From positions 815,501 through 879,500 of the forward strand of contig CAJHZI010000449.1 of the NCBI GenBank assembly GCA_905160935.1: DNA of 64,000 bases, written 5' to 3'. The DNA is from Enchytraeus crypticus (taxonomy: Eukaryota; Annelida; Clitellata; Enchytraeida; Enchytraeidae). The position numbers and the translations under genes were made by a program. Below the pieces are notes generated by a model. That model ran no database searches. It had not been told where the DNA came from and saw only the letters and a program-made list of their open reading frames with translations. The first letter of the stretch is position 1; every line of letters starts with the position of its first letter. Positions 20,950 to 31,336 of this stretch are shown here, in pieces.

Positions 20950-22500
20950 GGTGATGTTGATGTTCACAGACATATCGAGAACGTTTGATCCGTGGATACT
21001 ATATATCTGGATATAGTGTCGTCCTATCTTCTCTTTCGTCTGTTACTGGTAGCAACTCGCAGTTCCAATACACATATTTATACTTAAAGCTTTTAGTTTC
21101 TGACATTTGTTTAATATAGTTTTAGTGTAATCCTGACCTTGGGTGATGATGATGAAAAGGAAAGATGATGATGATGCCGTCTCTCAATCAAGGAATAAAT
21201 CTCCTTAGTAAGACATTAACACATATTATTGCGATTTAGGCTCTAAAAAAATATTGATTCAGAAGTGGTTTGGCGTTGTCTTCATCATTATTTATACTCC
21301 TTCTAAGATACGACCAGGCTAAGCCTTCATGGTTACTTTTAAGTTATTTTAGAGCATGGGAATCAGTATCGACCCAAAATTCTTGAACATAGTAGCATTT
21401 GCTTTACTGTTTAAATTTATGAATTATATAGACTGAAATATTACTTTAATGCTATTTTATTGAATTTTAGCATATTCAAGAGTAAACTCTTTTAACAATA
21501 TTAGTATAGTCATTATTCATGATACTAAAATGCATTCTATATATTTTGTTAACCTTATATGGGTCTCTATAAGTGCCTAGTGCCTTGGGTTAACCCTGAT
21601 TTTGCAATTATGTGTTATTCGACTTTTTGCATTGCGTTGTATGCTTGCTATGCAAATAAAAAAAAAAAAATTAAGTAATTAATTTCACTCCACGAGTTTT
21701 TGTAATTGTAAGCAGTCTTTAAGTCAACAGTTTATGTTCTATAAACCGTACATATTCTTGTAAAATCTTACTTTCAACCTGGACTTCCATCAGGCTTCAA
21801 GTATGGCCGACAAGAAGCGATCGTTTAATAACCACTCCACGGCTAGCAATGCTGACACGTAGCCTCTCTAAAGCGTGAGATATTGCAATGCGTCAGGAAT
21901 TCAGTCTCGACTTTAATTGTTCTGCAATCATGCAATTAGTCGAGCTAATGAAAGTTTTCTCATAGATCAAAAGTACGTTACGTACTTTAATCGGCAATAG
22001 TTGCAAACAAAACAGCTGCTATAATCGTTACGGATTTACTCTTCTCTGACATCTTTTACTCATCCTTAAGTCATCCTTAAGCATTTGTTAAGAATTTGTG
22101 AATTTTTTTCGGCCACGTTTTCTGGAGAATAAAGCTCAGCACAATGAATCTTGCATGCGACGATTACACACCCGCACCCATTGGTTTATATATACATGTA
22201 TATCATTATCTCGCCTCTGGGACAAATATCGCACATTCATTGCACAGTGTACTACAAAATAAAATAAAAACTAATGCAAATACAGTGAACATAAAATTAA
22301 AGAAGATAAAAAAACCAAATAAAACGGAAAATATGCTGTGCATGTTAAGCTGTTTATGTTTTAGTTGTAACACACGTCTGACCGGGAATTTGATGATAGG
22401 CCATGCAGCTCTAAACACTTGGTTCTCGTGACATATTTCATAACCATTACACCACTACATCTTCAGCAGGAGACTAAGACAGATTCTGATCTGTTTTACA
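20950..22500. other. No gene seen
   Basis: Upstream flank of the Gly/His/Tyr-rich gene. A (GAT)-rich segment at 21128-21180 resembles, in the same orientation, the reverse of 61885-61965 (both join a CCTGACC block to GATGATGATG), so it is probably an old dispersed repeat. An A-run lies at 21658-21670. Confidence 0.4.
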
Positions 22501-22514
22501 TACTAATAAACCCT

Positions 22515-22745
22515 TGCTATTATAATTTTTAAACTTAATCCTGTTTCATTTTGTTTCATGTTATTATAATTTTTAAATTTAAAACTGTTTCGTTTTGTTT
22601 CATGTTATTATAATTACTTATTATTATAATTTTTAAACTTAAAACTGTTTCATTTTGTTTCGTGTTATTATAATATTTTAAATTTAAAACTGTTTCATTT
22701 TGTTTTAGGTTATTTTAATTTTAAACTTAAAACTTTTTCATTTAA
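22515..22745. repeat. Tandem repeat, about 50-60 bp unit, four to five copies
   Basis: Units of TTATTATAATTTTTAAACTT plus AAAACTGTTTCATTTTGTTT repeat with small length changes. Confidence 0.85.
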
Positions 22746-22837
22746 AGTGCATTTTTGTATACATGAATGATATCAAGAGTCTCATAGGGAACTGTAAATA
22801 TACATGCAACATAAAAACAATTCAACATCGCAACTGA

Positions 22838-22969
22838 CTGGAGTCAGTGGCGACGTCGGTAAGGTACGTACTCGACCGCGTTGATCAGTATGTGCGGGGT
22901 TCAAATATTGGGCCCACCCGTCACTGACTTCGCTTTCGAGTGAGGAAACTGATGTTAACATTAGCTTTT
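22838..22969 (+). mobile_element. SINE-A copy at the piggyBac insertion site
   Basis: CTGGAGTCAGTGGCGACGTC head, GGGTTCAAATATTGGGCCC B-box area and GAGGAAACTGATGTTAACAT tail. It stops at TTAGCTTTT, exactly where the TTAA of the piggyBac-like element begins. The transposon therefore inserted at the 3' end of the SINE. Confidence 0.8.
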
Positions 22970-23399
22970 TTAACACTAGAAACCCTAACGTGGGTCAATT
23001 GACCCAAACGCTACTTTCGAACAGCACTACGACTACACCGTAGTTCCTACAACAATCAAACTTTGTGACTTTTATTTATTTAAAGCATATTACATTAACA
23101 ATATATAATTATATTTGAATTATCACCCATTCCATCACACGAACCGAGTATACCTAGAAAGCCTAAAGTGGGTCATTTGACCCAATGTTGCTAGTCAATA
23201 TGTTTTTCTTCCAACTACTGAACTAATAAGGAACACTTTCGATTGACATGACTGGAGTTGATATGGACTTTAATACAAAATAATATTTTATAAGTTATTG
23301 TCAACATTTTCTAAAATTCAAAAATTCAGTGTTTTGACTCTCAGTCATCATTGACCGCTAGGGTTACACTAATATAGTTCTCCACGAACTACGATGTTC

Positions 23400-24000
23400 A
23401 CTTGGAGCCTTCACTGTCACATATATCGCATATGTTCACAGAGACTATTGACCATAGACCAAGCATTGACCAAGGAATGCCTCGAGTTCGGTTTCTGTGA
23501 CATCCCAGGTAGCATCTGTCAAACAAGCGTATTCAACGGTACATCGCTTGATATTGTGTATCATACCCTCGTCCCCAATTCTATGAAAGGCTTCCAGGGG
23601 AGTTGATATGACTCATGAGTACCCCGTGACTCGAGGCTTTGATTTCAAAATATTCTACTTCTGAAGTTTGCCGCAAATTGCTTGATCTGCAATAATGATC
23701 CAAGGCGTACCGTCCTTGCAGTGCACAAATGTGGTGTTATCAATGCAATCCCCTTGAACAACCCCCTCATCACGAGGATTGCCTGAATTACTACCAGAAG
23801 CCGCGTGAGTTTCAACACAATTATCATAATCTTCAACATCATCATCATCGCTACTAACATTAATTATTATCATTATCTCTGTTTTCAACCTCTGAATCTT
23901 AGTAACTGAAATTAGAATCTAGTTCAATATCCGAGTTCGATTTATCACTAGCTGCATCTGAACCATCCGATTCACTACCACTCTCATACTCCAACACGTT
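23400..24000 (-). pseudogene. piggyBac-type transposase remnant
   Basis: Minus-strand peptides in order: an Asp/Ser-rich N terminus (near 23990-23880), DNTTFVHCKDGTPWIIIAD (near 23720), PFIELGTRV (near 23570) and ATWDVTETELEAFLG (near 23500). They follow the order of a piggyBac transposase N-terminal half. Several frame changes separate them. The catalytic domain is absent or unrecognisable. Confidence 0.6.
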
Positions 24001-24374
24001 CTACAGTTTTTCTAGAGCCTGCTGCGACGTCAAACGCCTGGGCGTTGTGATGAAGTGCTTCGTTGTTCAATAGGGCACGACTGACTACTGGAAGGAACAA
24101 TCGTCGTAAAGTTGCCCATTTTATGTCTATTTTAGACAGAATTGCTGTTAAAATATTGAGAAGATATTCCAATTAGGGCTCCAAATGTTCTAACCATAAC
24201 ACTGATATTGTCAAAAATTCTAAAATATATGTTTGGAGTTTGGCTTAACGTTAAAATTCAGGTTTAAGAAATATAGCAAAGTTAGGATTATTGACTAAGT
24301 TTAGTGATAGGGTAAATTGAAAGGACGAGAAAAATTCCTTTTTCCTCTGGTAGGCCTACATCTTGAAATTTTTC

Positions 24375-24613
24375 CAAAAGTAAACACGCATTATAGTGAA
24401 TAGTCAACTATGTTGATATCTGTCACTTTTAAAACCACATGTTTAATCCGTTAGGCAATTTAGACCATTTTCCGTATAACCTGTCTAGTGAATGTCCGAG
24501 ATTTTACTCTCAGATCAGCGCGGCAGGGATTCGCACCCGCGGGGATTCAAATCACCTCAGGATTTGTCATTTAAAACTTCATGACGTTACCCCTACGCTA
24601 TTTAGACATTCCA
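24375..24613 (-). mobile_element. SINE-D, tRNA-derived SINE
   Basis: On the minus strand the head has TAGCGTAGGGGTAACGTCAT (A-box-like) and GGGTGCGAATCCCTGCC (B box), then GCGCTGATCTGAGAGTAAAA and a tail through AACATAGTTGACTATTCACT to GTGTTTACTT. The same order appears on the plus strand at 46248-46490. It is nested in the piggyBac-like element. Confidence 0.8.
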
Positions 24614-24656
24614 AATAGATTATACTTTCCCCACTGGTTTTTTGTTTAATTTGCAT

Positions 24657-26270
24657 CTTGTAATGAACACGCCTTGATCACAACTAATATATTAAGAAAT
24701 ATATATTATAGATAGAAAGCAGATATTATGCAGCAGTTATTTATAAATAATGGGTGACGTAGGGTTTTTCCAAAGATTTGTAATAGATGATATAAGCCGA
24801 AGTTGTAAGTAGGCATAGCTAGATTGTTACGCTGGGTATTTCCAAAGTGAAGCAGCTGCGTCTTAAATTAGCTAAGCGAAGATGCGCTGTGATTCGATAG
24901 AAGCGTTTGTCATCGATCGACAGCGGTGTATATAAGGAGAAACTAGATACAGTAGAAACAAGTTGGGGCCGGGGGCCTACTTGGTTCGTCTGAGTAGGTT
25001 CCCAGGAGGGCGGCTCCGATGGGTCTATACGGTGTGCAACGTGTAGTTCTCATAAAGGATCGAGTCTCAATGATCCTTCCCCTTACTGACTCCCTACGGG
25101 ATAGGTAAGGGGGCCCCTCAGGTTGGCTAGTGTCCCAAGCCGCGAAGGCTAATTGGAGGCGAGAGAGTTCGGTGTCCCCCTGGGTAGGCCCAGGTAGGAG
25201 GCTGGTAGTCCACGGCAATACTCGGGTCGAGTCCGTCTCTGCGGGTATTTGCTAAGCGCCTGGGTCGAGTGTGTCTCTGCAGGCGGTAAGCTAGCGACGG
25301 CACCACCTGGACGGAGTTCGTCTCTGCAGGTATTTGTTAGGCGCCTGGACGGAGTTCGTCTCTGCAGGCGGGGGCTAGCGACGGCATTGCCTGAACGGAG
25401 TTCTTCTCTGCAGGTATTTGCTAAGCGTCTTGATGGAGTTCGTCTCTGTAGGCGGGAGCAGGATTACTAATGACCAGTTGACTATCCACGGATTTCATAG
25501 TGACTACACGGAAGCCATTGTACCATCTTCAGAAATGATGGACGATGATATAGGGAAGTTTTAATAGGGTAAAGAAGATAAAGGTCGTCGCAGTTAAAAC
25601 AACCAATCATATAATTATCTACTATACCAGTTTGTAAAACTAGGAAGCAGGGTAGAAAATCAAACCGTGATCGCCCAAGATAACGCAGACGCTTCCACTA
25701 CCGATTCGGGTCACCATATCACTTCGCCCCGAGAACCACGAATATCACGGTATAGAATCTACCAAGGAAGCATGAAAGAAACTTAACCGTCATCGTCTAA
25801 ATACGTAGAAGACGTGGAGCATGCTTCTACTCCCGACTCAGGCCAGCGCGGACGCTGTGCACCGGGTTCCCGAGAACCCAATTACGAAGTAGGCAAGGGT
25901 GGTTGGACCTTGGCCTACTCAGTTGGTAACGAACAAGAAGGGCCTATCGAGACGGATGATACTGGGAAAAAAGCATCATCTGAAGACGCAGCAACTCGGA
26001 CAAGCGGTACCCTTAGTAAAGCATTCGACGAAAAAGCTGCCGTCTCGAAGCACTGCCGGCCGGAGAGCGAGTACAGATGTAGACAACCGCTCGAGGACGG
26101 GCAGGCAGTAAGGCTGTTCGCGACACATCTTATTTAGGCTAGCATTTTGGTTAGTGTTAGACTTTTAGAAGTCTAATACGAAGTTTTAGTAACTTTGTGT
26201 TTTATTCAATTGTAAAGCCTTTGTTTCTTTATTAAGAAAAGTTTTGAATATTTATTTTAGAACTTCACAG
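24657..26270. other. Unclassified G+C-rich insert with a TATA-like site and tandem repeats
   Basis: This block is far richer in G+C than its surroundings. TATATAAGG at about 24930 is followed by a G+C-rich leader-like stretch, a tandem array (25214-25460), and a right part ending in T-rich sequence with TTTATTCAATTGTAAAGCC. There is no convincing protein. Open stretches of about 90-107 codons look like chance in G+C-rich DNA. A solo LTR of an old LTR element is possible because of the promoter-then-poly(A)-like order. I could not fix TG...CA ends with a target duplication, so no family is assigned. Confidence 0.45.
25214..25460. repeat. G+C-rich tandem repeat, about 75-80 bp unit, three copies
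   Basis: The half-unit CGGAGTTCGTCTCTGCAGG recurs, followed alternately by TATTTGCTAAGCGCCTGG and by CGGGGGCTAGCGACGGCA. The full period is therefore two half-units. Confidence 0.85.
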
Positions 26271-26450
26271 TAGCTAAGAACAGTAACGAAAGTAAAAAAC
26301 ACTAAGCATCTCCAACTTTAAGAATTTCTATTAATGCTTATACAAATGGCTGAGTAAAATAACCGATAATTCAAACAAATTACATGCTGGGTCAATTGAC
26401 CCGCTTTAGGGTTTCTAGGTGTAACGAAATCTCCGGGTTTCTAGTGTTAA

Positions 26451-26600
26451 AGCGCTACCATCATCAGTGACAACTTCGAGCACTATTGAGACAAATCCAA
26501 GCCATAGAGCAAAATGAAGGTCCGAAAATGGTTCAAATTCTAAAATACAAACCAGAAAATCAGTCCAAATAAAATCAGTCCAAAGATAAATGGATGAACA
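26451..26600 (-). mobile_element. LINE family J 3' end
   Basis: GCGCTACCATCATCAGTGAC, then GAGCACTATTGAGACAAATC and AAATCAGTCCAAA: the family J 3' UTR in reverse, beginning directly after the right TTAA of the piggyBac-like element. Confidence 0.7.
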
Positions 26601-26892
26601 TTGTAAGATGAAAATTGCACAATAATTATACTAAATTATCTGTATGTAACTGTAAAAACGTATACTATATTTAATCTTAACAGCCATGCAGTGTTCAACA
26701 ATCATAGTCAATTTACCCATTGAGTCCCTTTAAGATTACAAATGACGGAAAGTGCACCTAATTCTCTCTAATGAATGCAGATGAATCCGTTTCTAATCAA
26801 ATCTTTCTTGATATTTTTATATTGATTTCACCTTCCTTGATCTATGGTATGCTCTTGTTGGACAATTATTTCAACCTGACGATCGAAGAAAA

Positions 26893-27050
26893 TGTCAGAC
26901 AGAGAAAAGCTTTCAAAAGTGGAGGCACTATTTACCTGCCAGTAAACAGTACATTAAGAGCTAGATACACAGAAAGAGAGAGAGAGAGAAAGAAAGATGG
27001 AGAGGCAGAGAGAGAAGACCGAGATAAAATGGAGAGAGAGAGAGCGTAGG
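26893..27050 (+). mobile_element. LINE family R tail followed by (GAGA)n
   Basis: GTCAGACAGAGAAAAGCTTT, AGTGGAGGCACTATTTACC, CAGTAAACAGTACATTAAGA: a diverged family R end, running into a GAGAGAGA tract. Confidence 0.6.
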
Positions 27051-27194
27051 AAAACAACGTTTTTGTAAATAAAGTACGTGGTAACCAATGTAAACAAACC
27101 TTGTGGGACATTTAATTTAATAATATAACTAACATTTAACAAATGTTAAACATTACTTAGGGGTATCAAATAAATACCTATCTTATAGCAATAA

Positions 27195-27245
27195 GTAGAG
27201 ATTTAGCATCCGTTTCTTCATACAAGGACGATATCAGAGACGTTC
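27195..27245 (-). mobile_element. Short SINE tail-only element
   Basis: TTTAGCATCCGTTTCTTCAT...GATATCAGAGACGT matches in reverse the tail block GACGTCCCTGACATCATCC...GAGGAAACGGACGTTAAA seen at 63505-63575. Confidence 0.4.
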
Positions 27246-27249
27246 CATT

Positions 27250-28135
27250 GACTTAATAATTTTCGTTAATATCGTTAATATGGCCCTACAATGTTTCGCA
27301 AATTAGGCAAAATTCTTTTACCAACATAAACTCCTCTGTTAAATAGTTCCCTGTCGCTTTCCATTCTTCTATGCAAAGTGTTCTGAACCATAGGGAACAT
27401 ATAGCTTTTTCTTTATTGAAATATTAAAGGTTTATTTTGCTACTGTATTTATTAACTATTGCAACAAGCATTTTCTTTAAAATAAATATCTACGGGCATT
27501 AAAAATTATGAAAGTTACAAATTAGGTATATTATTGATGTTTTAAGTTAATAATTACTCTAAAGACCAAGCATTCTTTCTCGCAGCTAAAACTGTCCAAG
27601 CGATGCTGCTTTCACAGACTTGGAATTTTCTTTCCCTCCATTTCCTCACATCAGCCTTTCCTTCTTTATGAACAGTTTCATAGTTGATTAAAAGCTTTTA
27701 TATTCAACTTCTCCTATCAACCAAATGCGCACGAACTGAGGCCAACGTGTAATCTCCATTCCATTAATACCCTTCCTTCGACTGAATCCTTGGATTGTGG
27801 CTCGCACCACGTTTGGACCCCACACTCTGCTCAGCGGATAGTTTTTTGTGACTTAGTTCTTGAAGTTGGCACAGTAACACTCTGTTGTCATTGATCTAGT
27901 AGTGCATATCGTTGTTAATTATGGAATCTATATAAATACATGAAATATAGACTTGTAAATATTATTGTATTTGTAGAGTTGAACAGTCGGTAGTGGATGT
28001 TGAAAGAAAATATTACATTACAGTAATATCCTAACCTAAACCAGCTAACTGCAAGTAGGAATTGCCCTGGCAGTTTCTCTTCGTAACAGGAGCATATTGC
28101 AATTTATTTCTATATCTCTTTATCAGCCATTAGTC
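27250..28135. other. Flank upstream of the AKAP7-like gene; no gene seen
   Basis: AT-rich. A 47-codon minus-strand open stretch (about 27555-27695, with KWRERKFQV and WTVLAARKNAWSL) looks faintly protein-like but is unsupported. A possible 3' splice site, TTTATCAG, at 28119-28126 lies just before the AKAP7-like ATG. Confidence 0.35.
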
Positions 28136-29041
28136 ATGAAAACTTTCAAGAAATCTCAGAGGATGAAGTGCCAAAATTCATCGTCGTCTGAGGATGATTC
28201 CGAGAACAGAAAAGATTCATTGCAGAAATCAGAATCAGCTGATACACGAGATGATTCAGATAGAGCTGATGCTGGTGGAGCCACTGGTGAAGCCAGTGCT
28301 GGAACAAATGCCATGTATAAACGAGATCTCTACTGGGGCACTAAACAACGTCCAACACATTTCTTCACTGTTCGCATCACTGAATCGAATGTTATAGAAA
28401 ACATCGTACAGCTTCATCAACGTATTCTGGCACTTGAACCTCAGTACAGAGAATGTTTAATTCCAGTGGAGCGCTTGCATCTGACGCTCTGCAATGTTCG
28501 TCTGCCTGTTGAGTCTAAAAGTTTTGATTTATGTTTACCTTTGACTCCTGCAAGTGATGAAACTGGAGGCTCAGTCAGTTTAGGCGAGGTTACGTCTTTA
28601 AGCTTGGCTCCCAGTCAGATATCAAACTTGACAATTGCCTTAAATAATATATCATCTGAATTGAGTTGCAGTAATCTAAATTTGAAGCTGGAGGGTATAG
28701 GACAGTTTTCAAATAATACTCTCTATGCTAAAGTGAAAGATGACAATAAACAGCTATCAACTTGGGTGGGAAAATTTACAGAATGTTTGAAGCAAGAAGG
28801 TTTTCAAGAACTGGAGGTTTTTGAATTCAATCCTCATGTAACTATTCTTAAGATAGCCCGCTGGCAGGCTGCCAAGTTTAGATGTAGGTATATAGACGGG
28901 AGAGTTCTAGCTAATATGGAAGAAGTTGGATTGATTGGTTGTCAAGAATTGAGTAAGATATATTTATGCGAAAAGTCAAGTACTTTTGATGAACTAACAG
29001 GATTTTATACCACTTTGGCTGCAATAAAGTTAAAAACTTGA
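28136..29041 (+). CDS. AKAP7-like 2H phosphoesterase-domain protein
   Basis: A 301-residue frame without introns. The first 60 residues are Ser/Asp/Glu-rich and look disordered. From about residue 68 (RDLYWGTKQRPTHFFTVRI) to the end is the AKAP7/2H fold: LIPVERLHLTLC with the first HxT motif (His115) and FNPHVTILK with the second HxT (His234), plus IGQF and the C-terminal IYLCEKSS segment. 2H proteins bind or cleave 2',5'- or cyclic nucleotides; AKAP7 itself degrades 2-5A in vertebrates. Both catalytic histidines are present. The PKA-binding amphipathic helix of AKAP7 is missing because the protein stops right after the domain (ending AAIKLKT). The frame could be opened at a TTG at 28097, but ATG 28136 is the natural start. 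The lack of introns may mean an old retrocopy, or the coding part may lie in one exon. A possible ATTAAA lies at 29285. Confidence 0.85.
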   Translation: MKTFKKSQRMKCQNSSSSEDDSENRKDSLQKSESADTRDDSDRADAGGATGEASAGTNAMYKRDLYWGTKQRPTHFFTVRITESNVIENIVQLHQRILALEPQYRECLIPVERLHLTLCNVRLPVESKSFDLCLPLTPASDETGGSVSLGEVTSLSLAPSQISNLTIALNNISSELSCSNLNLKLEGIGQFSNNTLYAKVKDDNKQLSTWVGKFTECLKQEGFQELEVFEFNPHVTILKIARWQAAKFRCRYIDGRVLANMEEVGLIGCQELSKIYLCEKSSTFDELTGFYTTLAAIKLKT

Positions 29042-29284
29042 AAAATATGTATTGCTAATATCTGTGATATTGTGATAAAATTACTATTGTCAGTTTGTAT
29101 AACTTTGTATGGTTACTCACATGACCTACTGCTTGTTTACAGAGTTTTCTTGCTTAGTGTATGTTTTGTAGTTTTCTTTATTGCCAACTTGTTGGCTATT
29201 ATAAATTGTTGTCTTTTGATCGCGCTTAGATTGCAGCTGGCTTGGATTTTTAAATAACCTTCCAAACGTTCTGGGGATATTTTT

Positions 29285-29290
29285 ATTAAA
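29285..29290 (+). terminator. Possible ATTAAA poly(A) signal of the AKAP7-like gene
   Basis: ATTAAA about 245 bases past the stop, in an AT-rich 3' flank. No AATAAA is nearer. Confidence 0.3.
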
Positions 29291-29464
29291 AATTGTCAAC
29301 ATTTGTTCTCAGACTTGCATACTAAACCAAGTTAAATATTCTACTCATTTGGTCATCTTTGCTAGATATAATTGTCGCGTAAGAATCTTATTTACTTGTT
29401 TTACTTGTATGTAAAGCATATTGTTTTGCGTGCATTTGACTCATTAAATACCAATAGCTATTGG

Positions 29465-29595
29465 TGCTATATGAGGAGGTGTTATATGCCATGGACCTGC
29501 TAGTAGGCGGTGCACTAAGAGAGACTGATGTTATATGTGGAGGGGTTATATGCCATGGACCTGCCAGTAGGCGGTGCACTAAGAGAGACTGGTGT
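29465..29595 (+). repeat. Tandemly duplicated LINE family R tail
   Basis: Two copies of TATGCCATGGACCTGCCAGT + AGGCGGTGCACTAAGAGAG lie back to back with about a 60-base period. Each begins GAGG(A/G)G(T/G)GTTATATG and ends ACTG(A/G)TGTTAT. The duplication involves only the tail. Confidence 0.75.
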
Positions 29596-29754
29596 TATCT
29601 TAACATTATCTTGTGCCATTAAATCGTAGTCGATCTCTGGTGATCAGGTGTAAATTTAAATCAACAAGAGCGATTGTTAATCTTATGATATTCGTTTGCA
29701 ATCTCAATAGTCAAGTTATGCCTGATTTATTATCTTTCGTAGCAATACAGAGAA

Positions 29755-29800
29755 GATTAACGTCCTATTCCTCACCGGAAGGCGATATCAGTAACATTTT
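29755..29800 (-). mobile_element. SINE-A tail fragment
   Basis: ATTAACGTCCTATTCCTCAC then GGCGATATCAGTAAC: the reverse of the SINE-A tail. Confidence 0.5.
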
Positions 29801-30017
29801 ACTTGGTTCTACTATTCTGCACATGCTATAGGCATGATCATACCACTTTATGCAGCAAGTTAATCGTGTGCGCATTTGTGTTTTGCAGTTGGAATGAGTA
29901 ACGTAAAACAATTTCAAAATAATTAAAACATTAAACAATTCGTATGATGTCCCTAATGAATTAACAGCTTTAACTGAAACCAAAGGTTTTGCCTTGGTCA
30001 CACAAGTAAAAGCCACA

Positions 30018-30112
30018 AATTCGATATTAACGTCCATTTCATCTTTCGAAAGCGATATTGGTGACGAGAGAGCCCAGGATTTGAACCCACTTTTACTGAT
30101 CCATGTTCGGAT
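30018..30112 (-). mobile_element. SINE-A, truncated head
   Basis: ATTAACGTCCATTTCATC, TTCGAAAGCGATATTGG and CCCAGGATTTGAACCCA in reverse order of the SINE-A tail, middle and B box. Confidence 0.7.
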
Positions 30113-30139
30113 CAGGTGATTGTGAAGGCACAACTTTGA

Positions 30140-30200
30140 GCAAAATAGTTCCTAAAGTGGTTTCTCATAGCCTGTCTCAGCATCTGCATTACTTAGGCTT
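30140..30200 (-). mobile_element. SINE-C-like fragment
   Basis: CCTAAAGTGGTTTCTCATAG + CCTGTCTCAG resembles the GGTGGTTTCCCGTTGCC block of SINE-C. Confidence 0.35.
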
Positions 30201-30287
30201 TAAAATTGATCATGATAAGATACAGCGGCTTAAAGATACCGACTCACTATTCTAACTAAAGTGAAATTTCGTATTATATAGTTTAAA

Positions 30288-30350
30288 AGCTGGTAAAGCC
30301 AATGTTAACGTCAGTTTCCTCACGCGAAACTAGTATCAGTGACGGGCGAG
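30288..30350 (-). mobile_element. SINE-A tail fragment
   Basis: AAAGCTGGTAAAGCCAATGT, TAACGTCAGTTTCCTCACG, CAGTGACGGGCGAG: tail and middle only. Confidence 0.65.
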
Positions 30351-31330
30351 TCTTTCATATATATGATTTTTTTTATATTGATTTATTGATAGTCGTATGC
30401 TACATTAGTAGAACGCCGCCTTAGAATTGAGAGGTTAGAGTTAAAATTCAGGGTCAGTTAAAATTGACCATTTTGCTAGATGCGTGCATTTTTGCGCAAG
30501 GAGTAATCCTATATTCTATAGAACATGGTGTGTTTATTAATTTTTAACATTTGACATTTCAGCATTTTGTGCCATTGTCAAATTAGCTTAAGTGATAAAG
30601 ATGATCGGGGTAATTTTTCTTTGAATTTATTACCTCTAACCTAACGCTGAAGATCAGTGTTTTCACTGATCTAAAACTAAAAACCGAGAATTTATGTCTA
30701 ATTGGTTTAAATTGAACTGAATACCATGAGGTTTTAATAGCCTCCCATCCAACACATTTTTGATTTGAAGAAATAAGTATTCACTGTAGATACATGAGCA
30801 CTATGAGTTCAATACATAACATCAGGTGCTCGTGTAAGTGGTTAATTCTGTAGTAGTTACATTAAGAAGAAATTTGTAAGAAAGCTTGTAAAATATAAAC
30901 AGACATCTCAAGTTCTCCAACTATATACCTTTCAACTTGCAGCCGATCCTGCATATTCCTACAATGAATAACTGTTACATAATTATTCGACAGAGACATG
31001 TCAGTATTTCAAATGATTTCATAAGACCAGATGAATTTTATGGCGTTAGAAAGTAATATTACAAATCGCGGGATCCGAAAATATTTTTGGAGAGTGTCCA
31101 TATTCTTCTTACAACCACTCCTTCTCTGGGTAATAGTTTAAATTTATTTTAATTTCGCTCATATAACCTTGCATTTTATAAGGGTAGGGGTTCTCTAGAT
31201 CTGCGCCTTTGTCCTGGAACAGGGTCAAAATAATTTTCAATTTTTGATAAAACCAAAAAAGGAACGCCATGTCTGGGACCAAGACTACAGAGTGACAGTG
31301 TGCAATATTAATTTATCGGCGTGCTTATGG
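30351..31330. other. No gene seen
   Basis: AT-rich sequence without an exon or clear repeat family. Confidence 0.4.
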
Positions 31331-31336
31331 TCAGGG

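Larger units (their letters stand above)
22974..26446 (-). mobile_element. piggyBac-like DNA transposon, decayed, with nested insertions
   Basis: The ends are perfect 12-bp inverted repeats CACTAGAAACCC, flanked by TTAA at 22970-22973 and 26447-26450, the target site of the piggyBac superfamily. Subterminal copies of the motif CTAGAAACCCTAAAGCGGG plus GTCAATTGACCC occur near both ends (about 23150 and 26385-26418). On the minus strand between about 24000 and 23400, pieces of a transposase survive: an acidic N-terminal stretch, CKDGTPWI, and ETELEAFLGQCL, which resembles the W..xTxxELxAFLG region of piggyBac transposases. They lie in different frames with stops, and no catalytic DDD core is recognisable. 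SINE-D (24375-24613) and a G+C-rich block (about 24657-26270) are nested inside. Confidence 0.82.

Noticed and set aside
24943-26137. Open frames of about 90-107 codons in the G+C-rich block
   Set aside because: High G+C lowers stop frequency; the frames overlap each other and tandem repeats, with no domain or codon signature.
27555-27695. 47-codon minus-strand open stretch with WRERKF and AARKNAW
   Set aside because: Short, no start, no splice context that I trust, no recognised family.
28097-28135. Longer start for the AKAP7-like protein
   Set aside because: The upstream codon is TTG; the first ATG in frame is 28136 and a splice-acceptor-like TTTATCAG lies between.
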